NCBI RefSeq assembly: GCF_001510715.1
Contig: NZ_LMTJ01000013.1
Span: 1 to 64,000, forward strand
From: Bacillus sp. FJAT-29814
GTDB taxonomy: Bacteria; Bacillota; Bacilli; Bacillales; Cytobacillaceae
Length of the DNA stretch: 64,000 nt
Direction: 5' to 3'
Shown piece by piece: positions 16,332 to 25,937 of this stretch (the stretch's first letter is position 1; each line of letters opens with the position of its first letter). The notes under the pieces are model-generated. The model was not told where the DNA came from and did not search any database. It worked only from the letters and a program-made list of their open reading frames with translations. A program made the position numbers and the translations under genes.

Positions 16332-17333
16332 ATGCGAAAGTTAACGGGAATTCAAAAAGTCGCCATTCTATTGGTTGCTTTAGGAAAAGCGGAGTCCTCC
16401 GCGATTTTGAAACAGTTAAATGAGGATGAAGTGGAATTAATTACAAAGGAGATTGCCCATCTCCAATGGATTGACACTAAGGTCAAGGAAGATGTGTTAA
16501 ATGAATTTTTCAATCTTGCCTCGGAACGGCAGGTGGTTTCCACCGGCGGTGAACATTTTGCCAAGGATGTGCTCGCTCTTTCCTTTGGCGAGGAGAAGGC
16601 CAAGGAGATGCTGGACCGATCTTCGGAACGAAATCAAAAGAAGCCATTTTCCTTTGCGCAACGGGCTGAGCCCGTACAGATTTTAAACCTGCTGCAATAT
16701 GAAAATTCCCAAACAATCGCTCTTGTCCTTTCTTATTTGGAACCGAAAAAGGCTTCAGCTATCCTTGCCGCCTTTTCACCGGAAAAACAAGCGGAAATCG
16801 CCACCAAAATTGCCTTGATGGATACCGTTTCCCCTGAGGTGGTACGGCAGGTTGAGGAGGTGCTACGGGAAAAGCTGTCGACGACAACGTCTCAGGATTA
16901 TTCCGTGAACAACGGCATCGACAATATAGTCAATATCCTTACCGGCGTCGACCGCAGCACCGAAAAGCATATTTTAGAGGCTTTATCGCAGCGGAATTCC
17001 AGTCTTGCTGAAGAAATCAAAGGAAAAATGTTTGTGTTTGAGGACATTGCCTTTCTTGATAACCATTCGATTCAGCGGATCTTGCGCGATGTTGACGGGG
17101 AGGACTTGTACCTAGCGTTGAAAATGGCCAGCGATGACCTCAAGGATGCAATATTTAAAAATATCTCGAAACGCCGCGTGGAAATGCTTGAGGAGCAAAG
17201 TCAATTCGATCGTCCTGTCCGCATAAAGGAAGTAGAAGAAGCACAAGGCCGGATTGTTAGAATCATCCGCAGGCTTGAAGAGGAAGGCTCGATCATTATC
17301 GAACGGCGAGGGGTAGAAGAAGTTGTCATCTAA
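16332..17333 (+). CDS. fliG: Motor switch protein FliG
   Basis: 333 residues with all three armadillo-like domains. The C-terminal torque helix retains its charged residues (ISKRRVEMLEEQSQFDRPVR), so contact with MotA-type stators should be intact. It begins 1 nt after fliF and overlaps fliH by 11 bp. motAB are not in the window. Confidence 0.97.
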   Translation: MRKLTGIQKVAILLVALGKAESSAILKQLNEDEVELITKEIAHLQWIDTKVKEDVLNEFFNLASERQVVSTGGEHFAKDVLALSFGEEKAKEMLDRSSERNQKKPFSFAQRAEPVQILNLLQYENSQTIALVLSYLEPKKASAILAAFSPEKQAEIATKIALMDTVSPEVVRQVEEVLREKLSTTTSQDYSVNNGIDNIVNILTGVDRSTEKHILEALSQRNSSLAEEIKGKMFVFEDIAFLDNHSIQRILRDVDGEDLYLALKMASDDLKDAIFKNISKRRVEMLEEQSQFDRPVRIKEVEEAQGRIVRIIRRLEEEGSIIIERRGVEEVVI

Positions 17334-18096
17334 TCTTTTTAAAGCAACGTCGATATCGCCGGTTGTCGAAACAAAGTACTTGGCAATAAAAAAAGAAATT
17401 GAATCATTAAACTCCGGCCCTTTTGCAGAGGAACTTTTACAAGATGCAGAAGAACGGGCAGCTGAAATCATCCATGAGGCGCAAGAATTAGCTGCCGCGG
17501 AAAAAGCAAAAACCGAACAGGAGCTGGCAGCATGGAAGCTTCTTGAACAGGAAAAGGTCATGCAGGAGCTTGAGGAAATCAAACGCCAGGGCTTCAATGA
17601 GGGGTATGCCGAAGGGCTGCAGCGATCCCAACTCGACTATGCCGGCCGAATCGGGCTGGCGCAGGAAGTATTGGACAAAGCGTATGAAGAGAAAAAGAGC
17701 ATTATTAAAGAATCCGAACCGTTTGTCATTGAATTGGCGGTAAACATGGCGTCAAAGGTGATTCAAAAGGAATTGGCAGCGAATCCGGAAACCCTCATTC
17801 ACCTCATTAAGCAAAGCTTACTGTACTCCAATGAACGGAGCATGATTTCGATTTGCGTCAGCCCGGAGGATTACGAGTTCGTGCAAAATCAGCGCCAGCA
17901 ATTGCTGGAATCGGTCGAAGGCCAGGTCGAGGTGAAAATCTTACCGGAGCATTCGATTGAGCAAGGAGGCTGCGTGATTCGAACCTCCTACGGCAGCATC
18001 GACGCCAGAATCGATGTCCAGTTGAAAGAAATCAAGCAGGCGTTATTGAAAACATTACGGGATGATGCCTATGAACAAGCTGTTGAAAGCGAATAG
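17323..18096 (+). CDS. fliH: Flagellar export regulator FliH
   Basis: 257 residues. The N-terminal half is a long Glu/Ala-rich helix with GxxxG-like packing (QGFNEGYAEGLQRSQ), and the C-terminal half is the V-ATPase E-like domain. FliH holds the FliI ATPase and guides it to the export gate. It overlaps the fliG end by 11 bp. Confidence 0.9.
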   Translation: MSSNLFKATSISPVVETKYLAIKKEIESLNSGPFAEELLQDAEERAAEIIHEAQELAAAEKAKTEQELAAWKLLEQEKVMQELEEIKRQGFNEGYAEGLQRSQLDYAGRIGLAQEVLDKAYEEKKSIIKESEPFVIELAVNMASKVIQKELAANPETLIHLIKQSLLYSNERSMISICVSPEDYEFVQNQRQQLLESVEGQVEVKILPEHSIEQGGCVIRTSYGSIDARIDVQLKEIKQALLKTLRDDAYEQAVESE

Positions 18097-18121
18097 TCAA
18101 ATGCGAGTGGGATGATTTTGG

Positions 18122-19450
18122 ATGAACAAGTTATTAAAAATTGAGCGATACTTACAAACGCTTCAGACGATCAACCCGATTAAGTTTAACGGGAAGGTCA
18201 CGCAGGTTATCGGCCTTACAATCGAATCGCAGGGGCCTGACGTAAAGCTTGGGGATGTTTGCCTTATCTATCCCTCCTCCTCGGAACAGCCGTTAGAGGC
18301 AGAGGTGGTCGGCTTTAAGGGGAATCGGGTGTTATTGATGCCGTTAGGTGAGCTAGTTTCGATTGGTCCGGGCTGTGAGGTAGTGTCAACCGGAAAGCCG
18401 CTGACCGTCAAGGTAGGCATGGAATTATTGGGCAAGGTACTCGATGGCTTAGGTAAACCGATGGATGACAGTCCCTTGCCGTCAGGGTTAATCGAAGTGG
18501 ACACCAACAACTACCCGCCCAACCCATTGAAGCGGCCGAGAATCCGTACTCCTTTGAGTGTCGGGGTGCGAGCTCTGGATGGGCTGCTCACCATCGGAAA
18601 AGGACAGCGGGTTGGCATTTTCGCTGGGAGCGGTGTGGGAAAAAGCACGCTGCTAGGCATGATTGCCAGAAACACCAGCGCCGATGTCAATGTCATCGGT
18701 CTCATCGGCGAACGTGGCCGCGAGGTGCTGGACTTTATCGAGCGTGACCTAGGTAAAGAAGGCTTGGAACGCTCAGTCGTTGTTGTGGCTACGAGCGATC
18801 AACCGGCATTAGTCCGGATTAAGGGTGCCATCATTGCGACGACCATCGCGGAATTTTTCCGCGATCAGGGCTTAAGCGTGAACCTGATGCTTGATTCGGT
18901 TACCCGCTACGCGATGGCACAGCGAGAGATTGGCCTGGCGATTGGCGAGCCTCCGACAACGAAAGGCTATACGCCGTCCGTATTCGCGATGCTGCCGAAG
19001 CTGTTAGAACGGGCCGGAACCGGACCAAAGGGGGAAATTACCGCTTTTTATACCGTTTTGGTCGACGGCGATGATATGAATGAGCCGATTGCTGACACCG
19101 CAAGAGGCATTTTGGATGGACATATCGTGTTGGACCGCAAGCTGGCACAGCTCGGGCATTTCCCGTCCATCAACGTGCTAAACAGCGTAAGCCGGGTGAT
19201 GAAGGATATCGGAACTCCAGAGCATCTTCACGCCGCAGAAAAAATAAAACAGTATATGGCCGTTTACCAGGAGGCAGAAGATTTAATAAAAATCGGTGCC
19301 TATAAACAAGGAACGAATGCCGAAATTGATTTGTCCATTAAGTACAAAATTTGGATAGACCGATTTTTAAAGCAAGGGGTCAATGAAACGTCCAATTTAG
19401 ATGACGCAATAATGACAATGATTCAACAATTTGGAGTGATGGCTGAATGA
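18122..19450 (+). CDS. fliI: Flagellar export ATPase FliI
   Basis: 442 residues (B. subtilis 440). F1-type ATPase fold with Walker A GSGVGKST at residues 169-176, Walker B near LMLDSVTRYA (about 254), and the type III secretion signature KGYTPSVFAMLPKLLERAG. It energises unfolding and delivery of export substrates with FliH and FliJ. fliJ overlaps its stop by 4 nt. Confidence 0.97.
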   Translation: MNKLLKIERYLQTLQTINPIKFNGKVTQVIGLTIESQGPDVKLGDVCLIYPSSSEQPLEAEVVGFKGNRVLLMPLGELVSIGPGCEVVSTGKPLTVKVGMELLGKVLDGLGKPMDDSPLPSGLIEVDTNNYPPNPLKRPRIRTPLSVGVRALDGLLTIGKGQRVGIFAGSGVGKSTLLGMIARNTSADVNVIGLIGERGREVLDFIERDLGKEGLERSVVVVATSDQPALVRIKGAIIATTIAEFFRDQGLSVNLMLDSVTRYAMAQREIGLAIGEPPTTKGYTPSVFAMLPKLLERAGTGPKGEITAFYTVLVDGDDMNEPIADTARGILDGHIVLDRKLAQLGHFPSINVLNSVSRVMKDIGTPEHLHAAEKIKQYMAVYQEAEDLIKIGAYKQGTNAEIDLSIKYKIWIDRFLKQGVNETSNLDDAIMTMIQQFGVMAE

Positions 19451-19890
19451 GTTTCCAATTTCGATTTGAAAAAATTTTAACGATGAAGGAAAAAGAAAAG
19501 GAATCGGCTTTAAACGAGATGAATGTGGCGAGGAAAACGAAGGAACTTGCCGAACAACAGCTGCTGCAGCTTGTGAATAGAAAAGAGAGTTATTTGCGAG
19601 ATTACCAGACTTCTATGCGAACGTCGTTGACGGTCACGGAAATTCAGGAACGCGAACAATATCTGCTTTTTCTTAACAAGCAAATCGAGAGGGAGCGAAC
19701 AAAGGTCGAAAATTTGACGCGAGAGCTTGCTTTGAAGAATCAATTGCTGCTGGCAAAAAATCAAGAGGAAAAAATGTGGTCGACGTGGCGGGACAAATCC
19801 TATGATGCCTACGCCGAGAATCTTAAGCGTGAAGAGCAAAGCGTGTTGGATGAGATGGCGGTCATTCGGTATTTTCATAATAAAAACTAG
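19447..19890 (+). CDS. fliJ: Flagellar export chaperone FliJ
   Basis: 147 residues (B. subtilis 147), almost entirely charged coiled coil, starting FQFRFEKILTMKEKEKE. FliJ is the central stalk of the export ATPase. The ATG overlaps the TGA of fliI. In B. subtilis ylxF and fliK follow; here a second fliN does. Confidence 0.92.
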   Translation: MSFQFRFEKILTMKEKEKESALNEMNVARKTKELAEQQLLQLVNRKESYLRDYQTSMRTSLTVTEIQEREQYLLFLNKQIERERTKVENLTRELALKNQLLLAKNQEEKMWSTWRDKSYDAYAENLKREEQSVLDEMAVIRYFHNKN

Positions 19891-19922
19891 TTTACAAGAA
19901 AGCAGAGAGGGAGTACATGTTT

Positions 19923-20264
19923 ATGAGTGAAAAACAAATAAAACAAATTAAAGCGGTCCAATTTGCCCCTCTATTTGAAGAAACGAAATCAACAACCAGC
20001 GGAAATGAACTGCATTCGATTGAAGATGTAAACCTTCAATTAATTGTCGAGCTAGGTAAGACCCAGCTGCGGGTGAAGGAGATTTTAAAAATGAAGCCAG
20101 GTGTGATTATTCCAGTCGACAAGCTTGCCGGCGAACACGTCGATGTCGTCATCAACGGTTCCGGGATTGCCGAGGCCGAGGTGGTCGTCGTCGATGAAAA
20201 GTTTGCGATTCGGATCACCGATATCGTTTCCAAGCAGGAACGCGAAGAAAGAATGCACGATTAA
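19923..20264 (+). CDS. fliN: Motor switch protein FliN, copy 2
   Basis: 113 residues. SpoA domain at about 33-105 (LQLIVELGKTQLRVKEILKM, then GEHVDVVINGSGIAEAEVVV). ATG 19923 is chosen because AGAGGGAG lies 9 nt upstream; ATG 19917 is too close to it. The N-terminus lacks the EELDALL peptide found in copy 1, so the two copies probably have different jobs, for example C-ring rim versus CheY contact or export-gate docking of FliH. It occupies the place of fliY before fliO. Confidence 0.88.
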   Translation: MSEKQIKQIKAVQFAPLFEETKSTTSGNELHSIEDVNLQLIVELGKTQLRVKEILKMKPGVIIPVDKLAGEHVDVVINGSGIAEAEVVVVDEKFAIRITDIVSKQEREERMHD

Positions 20265-20280
20265 ATTAGAGGTGAGTCAC

Positions 20281-20880
20281 TTGCAACCAGTAGTAAAAAA
20301 AGTCATCCTGGCCTTTGTCATAGTGCTGTCCTTCTCATCGCTTTCCAACGAGAAAGTGGCGTTTGGAAAGGAAGGCAATACGGTATATGATGCATATTCC
20401 AACGACAAAACAAATCCGGACGCCGTTCAGGGGACTTCTCCGACAACTGTGACACAGCCATCACTTGTCCCATCTTTTCTAAAATTCATTTTTTCATTTG
20501 CGGCGATTATCATTCTTTTGCTGCTCTGTTTGAAATTTTTAAAAGCAAAATCGAAGAATATCCCGTCACAAGGCCCTTTTCATTCAATGGGAGGATATCC
20601 GTTGGGCTCGAATCGCTCGTTGCAAATGCTGATGATCGGGAAAACCTTATATATTTTAGGAATTGGAAATGAGGTCCGCCTACTGCGGACAGTTGAACCT
20701 GGACAGGAACAAGACCTGATCTTGCAGTCGCTTGTGGAGGAAACGGAAGGTAAACAAAAGCTAAGCCTGCCTTCTTTTTTTAAAAAAAAATCACACAACG
20801 AGGACTGGGAACAGACCTTCATCTCCCAAATGAATCAAGTGAAACAATCGAGTATTCCGATCAACAAACTAAAAGACTAA
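20281..20880 (+). CDS. fliO: Flagellar export protein FliO
   Basis: 199 residues from TTG 20281, which has AGAGGTGAG 4-9 nt upstream. It carries a signal-like N-terminus (VVKKVILAFVIVLSFSSL), a short extracytoplasmic stretch, a transmembrane segment at about 66-87 (IFSFAAIIILLLLCLKFL) and the FliO cytoplasmic domain (GSNRSLQMLMIGKTLYILGI). FliO helps assemble the FliP ring. It lies directly before fliP. Confidence 0.9.
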   Translation: MQPVVKKVILAFVIVLSFSSLSNEKVAFGKEGNTVYDAYSNDKTNPDAVQGTSPTTVTQPSLVPSFLKFIFSFAAIIILLLLCLKFLKAKSKNIPSQGPFHSMGGYPLGSNRSLQMLMIGKTLYILGIGNEVRLLRTVEPGQEQDLILQSLVEETEGKQKLSLPSFFKKKSHNEDWEQTFISQMNQVKQSSIPINKLKD

Positions 20881-20882
20881 CA

Positions 20883-21635
20883 ATGGCGGAGATTCAGTTG
20901 GTAAAAAAAATCGTAATTCTTATACCTTTCATGTTTTTCATGTTTTATGATGTCGGCTTTGCTGCGCTCAACTCACCAATACCCGGTTTGAATACATCCT
21001 CTGAGCCGCAGGCAGTAGCCTCGTCAGTCAAAATAATCTTATTATTAACCGTTCTTTCGGTGGCGCCAGCGGTTTTGCTGCTGATGACCTCGTTTACGAG
21101 AATTGTTATAGTGCTGTCGTTTGTCCGGACATCGTTAGGCACCCAGCAAATGCCGCCCAATCAAGTCATTATTGGTCTGGCGTTGTTTCTGACGATGTTT
21201 ATCATGGGACCGGTTTATTCGGACATCAACCAAAACGCATTCCAACCGTTTATCGATGGGAAAATCTCGCAGGAGCAGGCCTTTGACACTGCCAGCAAGC
21301 CGCTTAAGGAATTTATGGCAAAGCAGACAAGGGAAAAGGACCTAAATTTATTTTTAGATTATACAAAAAGCGAAAAACCGAAAACGATTCAAGATATCCC
21401 GATTACCGTTCTTGTGCCAGCATTCGCGATTAGCGAACTAAAAACGGCCTTTCAAATGGGGTTTATGATCTTTTTGCCGTTTCTCATCATCGATATGATT
21501 GTAGCCAGTATTTTGATGGCGATGGGGATGATGATGCTCCCGCCGGTGATTATCTCTCTCCCATTTAAAATTCTATTATTTATTTTAGTAGACGGCTGGC
21601 ATTTAATCGTCAAATCACTGCTAATCAGTTTTTAG
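20883..21635 (+). CDS. fliP: Flagellar export gate protein FliP
   Basis: 250 residues. Contains the FliP signature FTRIVIVLSFVRTSLGTQQM followed by PPNQVIIGLALFLTMF, plus four hydrophobic segments and an apparent N-terminal signal (about 1-27). FliP forms the export gate with FliQ and FliR. Two nt separate it from fliO, and a 78-bp spacer with two palindromes separates it from fliQ. Confidence 0.97.
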   Translation: MAEIQLVKKIVILIPFMFFMFYDVGFAALNSPIPGLNTSSEPQAVASSVKIILLLTVLSVAPAVLLLMTSFTRIVIVLSFVRTSLGTQQMPPNQVIIGLALFLTMFIMGPVYSDINQNAFQPFIDGKISQEQAFDTASKPLKEFMAKQTREKDLNLFLDYTKSEKPKTIQDIPITVLVPAFAISELKTAFQMGFMIFLPFLIIDMIVASILMAMGMMMLPPVIISLPFKILLFILVDGWHLIVKSLLISF

Positions 21636-21688
21636 GGGGTCAGACCCCCGCGGGTTTAACGCATTAACGCACTGGGGGTCAGACCCCA
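21635..21688. repeat. Palindromic repeat pair (GGGGTCAGACCCC) between fliP and fliQ
   Basis: GGGGGTCAGACCCCC (21635-21649, starting within the fliP stop codon) and GGGGTCAGACCCC (21675-21687) flank a 25-bp centre containing GGGTTTAACGCATTAACGCA. A related inverted copy lies between flhB and flhA. These spacers are the largest in an otherwise tightly packed operon. No T tract follows, so they are not terminators. Confidence 0.8.
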
Positions 21689-21713
21689 ATAGAGAAGGAA
21701 GGTTTTCAACATC

Positions 21714-21983
21714 ATGACACCGGAAATGGTATTTGAAGTAGCGAAGCAGAGCGTGTTTGTCACGATCCTGGTGGCAGCACCTATCTTGGGAATCGCGTTG
21801 ATTGTCGGCCTGGTCATCAGTATTTTTCAAGCCGTAACCCAAATTCAGGAGCAAACGCTTGTGTTTGTCCCGAAAATCATTGCCGTGTTTGCTGGATTAT
21901 TGTTATTTGGGCCGTGGATGCTGCGGCATCTATTAAACTTTACTCAAAACATCTTGGCCAATCTGTCGCAATATGCCGGGTAG
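21714..21983 (+). CDS. fliQ: Flagellar export gate protein FliQ
   Basis: 89 residues (B. subtilis 89), two transmembrane helices and the family motif FQAVTQIQEQTLVFVPKI. AGAAGGAAGG precedes the ATG by about 13 nt, just after the palindromic repeat. Confidence 0.96.
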   Translation: MTPEMVFEVAKQSVFVTILVAAPILGIALIVGLVISIFQAVTQIQEQTLVFVPKIIAVFAGLLLFGPWMLRHLLNFTQNILANLSQYAG

Positions 21984-21992
21984 GGGAGCAAA

Positions 21993-22769
21993 ATGGAATG
22001 GCTCAATCAAATTCCGTCCTTTTTACTTATCTTTGTGCGTATCAGCTGTTTTTTTATCACTGTTCCAGTCTTCATGATGAGGACGATTCCTGCACCGTTT
22101 AAAATCGGCCTGTCCTTTTTTCTCGCCGTTCTCGTAGCAGTCGCTATTGCCCCGGCCTCGGTTCCGGCCTTCTCAGGTAACTTTATTGTGTTGCTAATCA
22201 AGGAAGGTATGATCGGCTTAGGCTTGGGATTCATCGCTTCTGTTCTATTTTATGCCGTTCAATTGGCGGGAACGTTCATCGATCTCCAGGCAGGTTTTGC
22301 GATGGGTGCCGTTTACGACCCACAATCGGGTACAAATGTGAATTTAACAGGGCGATTTAAAAATGTATTGGCGACCTTGTTTCTTCTAGCGGTGGATGGG
22401 CATCATTTGTTGCTTCAGGGAGTTCTCTACAGCTATCAATGGATTCCCGTCGACTCGCTAGTTCCGGCCTTGCTGGACGGGAGAATCTCCACACTTATGC
22501 TGGAAACATTTAAGAACTCCTTTGTGATTGCCTTCTTAATGGCGGCCCCGATCGTTTTTACGTTATTTTTGGTTGATTTAGTGCTGGGCATCATCGGGAA
22601 AACGTCACCGCAAATCAACCTGATGGTTGTCGGATTTTCCGTGAAAATCGGTGTCCATTTTATTGTTTTGCTGTTGGCACTTCCGAGTTTCTTCCTATTA
22701 TTAAATACCTTGGTTTCACAAATGAGCGAATCACTCAGCCAAATGATTCGGATTATGGGGGCGTCTTGA
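21993..22769 (+). CDS. fliR: Flagellar export gate protein FliR
   Basis: 258 residues (B. subtilis 259) with six hydrophobic segments and the motif GAVYDPQSGTNVNLTGRF. FliR completes the FliPQR gate. It ends at a TGA overlapping the flhB ATG by one base. Confidence 0.96.
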   Translation: MEWLNQIPSFLLIFVRISCFFITVPVFMMRTIPAPFKIGLSFFLAVLVAVAIAPASVPAFSGNFIVLLIKEGMIGLGLGFIASVLFYAVQLAGTFIDLQAGFAMGAVYDPQSGTNVNLTGRFKNVLATLFLLAVDGHHLLLQGVLYSYQWIPVDSLVPALLDGRISTLMLETFKNSFVIAFLMAAPIVFTLFLVDLVLGIIGKTSPQINLMVVGFSVKIGVHFIVLLLALPSFFLLLNTLVSQMSESLSQMIRIMGAS

Positions 22770-23821
22770 TGAGTGGAGAAAAAACAGAAAAAGCCACCCC
22801 CCAGAAACGGAAGGAAGCCAGGAACAAGGGCCAGGTTGCCAAAAGTATAGAATTTTCTTCTTCACTCATGTTGCTGGCGTTTTTTTCGTTTCTCCTTGCT
22901 TATGGAAAAACGCTTGGCGCCAATTTGTTGCTATTGTTTCATGACCTTTTTTCTTCCTATTTAACGGTCAGCTTATCACCTGAAAATATCCAGCAGCTAT
23001 TCACTGACTTGAGTCTGCTTTCGCTAAAAACAGTGTTGCCGGTTTTATTGGTGTCATTTATAGCGGCGTTATTTTCGAATTATATTCAAATCGGTTTCTT
23101 GTTTACAGCCGAAAACTTTAAATTTGACCTGAAAAAATTGAACCCAATCGAAGGGGCAAAGCGGATTTTTTCGATGCGTTCTGTTGTGGAGCTGTTGAAA
23201 AACATCATCAAAATCACAGTGATGGCGCTGGTTTCCTATTTTCTTTTAAAAAAGGAAATCATGGCAATCCTGCATTTCCCTCAAATGAAGGTGGCACAGG
23301 TTGTCGGATACCTTTTTAACTTAATTGTGAAACTTGGGATCGTAACTTCGATTGTATATGTGGTCATTGGAATTGCCGATTTTATTTTTCAAAAATATGA
23401 CCATGAAAAGAAGCTGAGAATGTCGATTCAGGATATCAAGGATGAGCACAAAAAGAGCGAAGGGGACCCGCTCGTGAAAGGGAAAATTCGTGAGCTGCAG
23501 CGGCAAATGTCTATGAACGGGATGATTCAGGACGTGCCAAAGGCTGATGTGGTCATCACAAACCCAACCCACTACGCCATCGCCATTTCCTATGATGCAA
23601 ATGCCGGGAAAGCGCCGGTTGTTATCGCTAAGGGTGTTGACTTCATGGCGCAGAAGATTAAAGAAATTGCCAAAGAAAACGGCGTCATCATTTCAGAAAA
23701 CAAACCGTTGGCCCGTGCTCTCTATTCATCCGTAGAAGTCGGGCAGGAAATCCCAGAGGATTTATTTAAAGCGGTTGCCGAAATTCTCGCCTATGTGTAT
23801 CGGTTGAAGGGCAGGTTTTAG
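22769..23821 (+). CDS. flhB: Flagellar export switch protein FlhB
   Basis: 350 residues from ATG 22769; a TTG two codons' space earlier (22766) is less likely. It has four transmembrane segments (about 28-205) and a cytoplasmic domain with the self-cleavage motif NPTH (cleavage after N265). FlhB changes export specificity when FliK signals hook completion. Confidence 0.96.
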   Translation: MSGEKTEKATPQKRKEARNKGQVAKSIEFSSSLMLLAFFSFLLAYGKTLGANLLLLFHDLFSSYLTVSLSPENIQQLFTDLSLLSLKTVLPVLLVSFIAALFSNYIQIGFLFTAENFKFDLKKLNPIEGAKRIFSMRSVVELLKNIIKITVMALVSYFLLKKEIMAILHFPQMKVAQVVGYLFNLIVKLGIVTSIVYVVIGIADFIFQKYDHEKKLRMSIQDIKDEHKKSEGDPLVKGKIRELQRQMSMNGMIQDVPKADVVITNPTHYAIAISYDANAGKAPVVIAKGVDFMAQKIKEIAKENGVIISENKPLARALYSSVEVGQEIPEDLFKAVAEILAYVYRLKGRF

Positions 23822-23833
23822 GGGAAGGCCACG

Positions 23834-23871
23834 CTGGTTTATCGTATTAACACAACGGGGTTCTGACCCCG
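23834..23871. repeat. Palindromic repeat (inverted copy) between flhB and flhA
   Basis: GGGGTTCTGACCCC at 23857-23870 is the reverse complement form of GGGGTCAGA(A)CCCC. The flank GCTGGTTTATCGTATTAACA resembles GCGGGTTTAACGCATTAACG in the fliP-fliQ spacer. Both are followed by AGAA-GAAGG ribosome sites. Confidence 0.7.
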
Positions 23872-23888
23872 AGAAAGAAGGTGAACAG

Positions 23889-25937
23889 ATGAAATTTAAA
23901 GATATTTCCGTATTACTCGGCGTGCTGCTGATTGTTGTGATGATGGTTATCCCCTTGCCTACGATTTTATTAGATATTCTGTTGATTATAAATATCTCGC
24001 TGTCGATTACCATTCTATTAGTGGGAATGAATACGAAGGAACCTTTAGATTTCTCTATTTTTCCTTCGCTGCTGTTATTAACGACGCTGTTTCGGCTGGC
24101 GTTGAATGTATCGACAACGCGTTCGATTCTTTCGCATGGGGATGCTGGAACGGTGGTTGCAACGTTTGGAGAATTTGTCATCGGCGGGAATCCCGTCATT
24201 GGCTTTATCATCTTTTTAATCTTAGTCATTATTCAATTTTTGGTCATTACGAAAGGATCAGAACGTGTCGCTGAAGTAGCAGCTCGTTTCACCCTGGATG
24301 CGATGCCGGGGAAGCAGATGAGCATTGATGCCGATTTGAACGCCGGACTGATCAGTGAAAAAGATGCCCGTGCGCGGCGGGAAAAAGTCGGCCATGAGGC
24401 AGACTTCTACGGGGCCATGGATGGGGCCAGCAAATTTGTCAAAGGGGACGCAATTGCCGGGATCATCATCCTGTTTATTAACGTTATTGGCGGATTTATC
24501 ATTGGGATGACGATGATGGGGATGGATTTTGCCCAAGCAGCGAGTACGTTCACCCTGCTTTCGGTCGGTGATGGGCTTGTCAGCCAAATTCCGGCACTGT
24601 TAATTTCAACGGCCACCGGGATCATTGTCACGCGCGCTGCATCTGACGGCAACCTTAGCGATGACTTGACCCGTCAGCTATTCAACTATCCAAAGCTGAT
24701 TTATGTTGTGGCCGGTTGTATCGCGTTATTCGGCTTGGTTACCCCGATTGGCATCTTTTTAACATGGAGTATTGCCGGCTTGCTTGTGCTTGCGGCCTAT
24801 AAAATGCAAAAGGCGAAGGAGAAAGAGGCTGAAGAATTAGATGAGGTCGCTGAGGTGCCGATGGAGGAGGAGAACAGTCCGGAAAATGTCCTCAATCTGC
24901 TTCATGTCGATTCGCTCGAGTTCGAATTTGGCTTAGGGCTGATTCCGTTAGCGGATGTATCCCAAGGCGGAGATATTTTAGACCGGGTGATTGCCATCCG
25001 CAAACAGGTTGCCTTGGAACTCGGGTTGGTCATTCCGATTATCCGGATCCGCGATAATGTCAATCTCGAATCCAATCAGTATGTCATCAAATTAAAAGGA
25101 AACGAGATTGCCAGTGGGGAGATTTTTCTCAACCACTACTTAATGCTGGCGCCAGAGGATGAGGACCACGGCATCAGTGGAATCGAAACAACCGAGCCAA
25201 CATTTGGACTACCGGCGCTATGGATTAGTGAGGAAATGAGGCAGAAGGCTGAAATGTTCGGCTTTACCGTTGTTGACGCCTCTTCGGTGATTACGACCCA
25301 TCTCGCGGAGACAATTAAACGCTATGCGCATGAGATTTTAGGCAGGGAAGAAACGAAGCAACTCATCGATAAGGCGAAGGAGCATTACCCTTCATTGGTG
25401 GAGGAATTGGTGCCACAGCTGTTATCAATCGGACAAATTCAAAAGGTTTTTCAAAAACTGTTGAAGGAAAAAATTTCAATCCGAAACCTCCCGACCATCT
25501 TAGAAACACTAGCCGATTGGGCCGTTTTTACAAAAAATCCGGATTACTTGACCGAATATGCCAGACAGGGCTTATCTCGGCAAATTACCGGCCAATTAGC
25601 GGTCAATAAAATGATTCAAGTGATTACAGTAAGTGCCAGTGTGGAAAAGGTGATTACCGAAAGTATCCAGGAAACCGAGCAAGGCATTTATTTATCACTC
25701 GATCCGCAAACGATTCAGCAGCTCGTTTCTTCCTTAAATGACATGATCCAACAGGTGGTGCGCGCGGGAATTCAGCCGGTTATCATGACGTCACCGACTA
25801 TTCGGATGTACCTTAAGCAAATAGTCGAGCGCATCAATGCCGATATTCCGGTGATTTCATTCAACGAGCTCGAATCCGATGTCGAGGTGCAAAATATTGG
25901 CGTTGTCCAATTTCAACAGGTTGAGGTGGTTGCCTAA
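23889..25937 (+). CDS. flhA: Flagellar export gate protein FlhA
   Basis: 682 residues (B. subtilis 677). Eight transmembrane segments in the first 310 residues with the FHIPEP-family signature (KGDAIAGIIILFINVIGGF; earlier RVAEVAARFTLDAMPGKQMS), then a large cytoplasmic substrate-docking domain. The stop is directly followed by the flhF start. Confidence 0.97.
   Translation: MKFKDISVLLGVLLIVVMMVIPLPTILLDILLIINISLSITILLVGMNTKEPLDFSIFPSLLLLTTLFRLALNVSTTRSILSHGDAGTVVATFGEFVIGGNPVIGFIIFLILVIIQFLVITKGSERVAEVAARFTLDAMPGKQMSIDADLNAGLISEKDARARREKVGHEADFYGAMDGASKFVKGDAIAGIIILFINVIGGFIIGMTMMGMDFAQAASTFTLLSVGDGLVSQIPALLISTATGIIVTRAASDGNLSDDLTRQLFNYPKLIYVVAGCIALFGLVTPIGIFLTWSIAGLLVLAAYKMQKAKEKEAEELDEVAEVPMEEENSPENVLNLLHVDSLEFEFGLGLIPLADVSQGGDILDRVIAIRKQVALELGLVIPIIRIRDNVNLESNQYVIKLKGNEIASGEIFLNHYLMLAPEDEDHGISGIETTEPTFGLPALWISEEMRQKAEMFGFTVVDASSVITTHLAETIKRYAHEILGREETKQLIDKAKEHYPSLVEELVPQLLSIGQIQKVFQKLLKEKISIRNLPTILETLADWAVFTKNPDYLTEYARQGLSRQITGQLAVNKMIQVITVSASVEKVITESIQETEQGIYLSLDPQTIQQLVSSLNDMIQQVVRAGIQPVIMTSPTIRMYLKQIVERINADIPVISFNELESDVEVQNIGVVQFQQVEVVA

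Noticed and set aside
21635..21713. Transcription terminators between fliP and fliQ
   Set aside because: The hairpins have no following T tract and a terminator here would cut the operon before essential genes.
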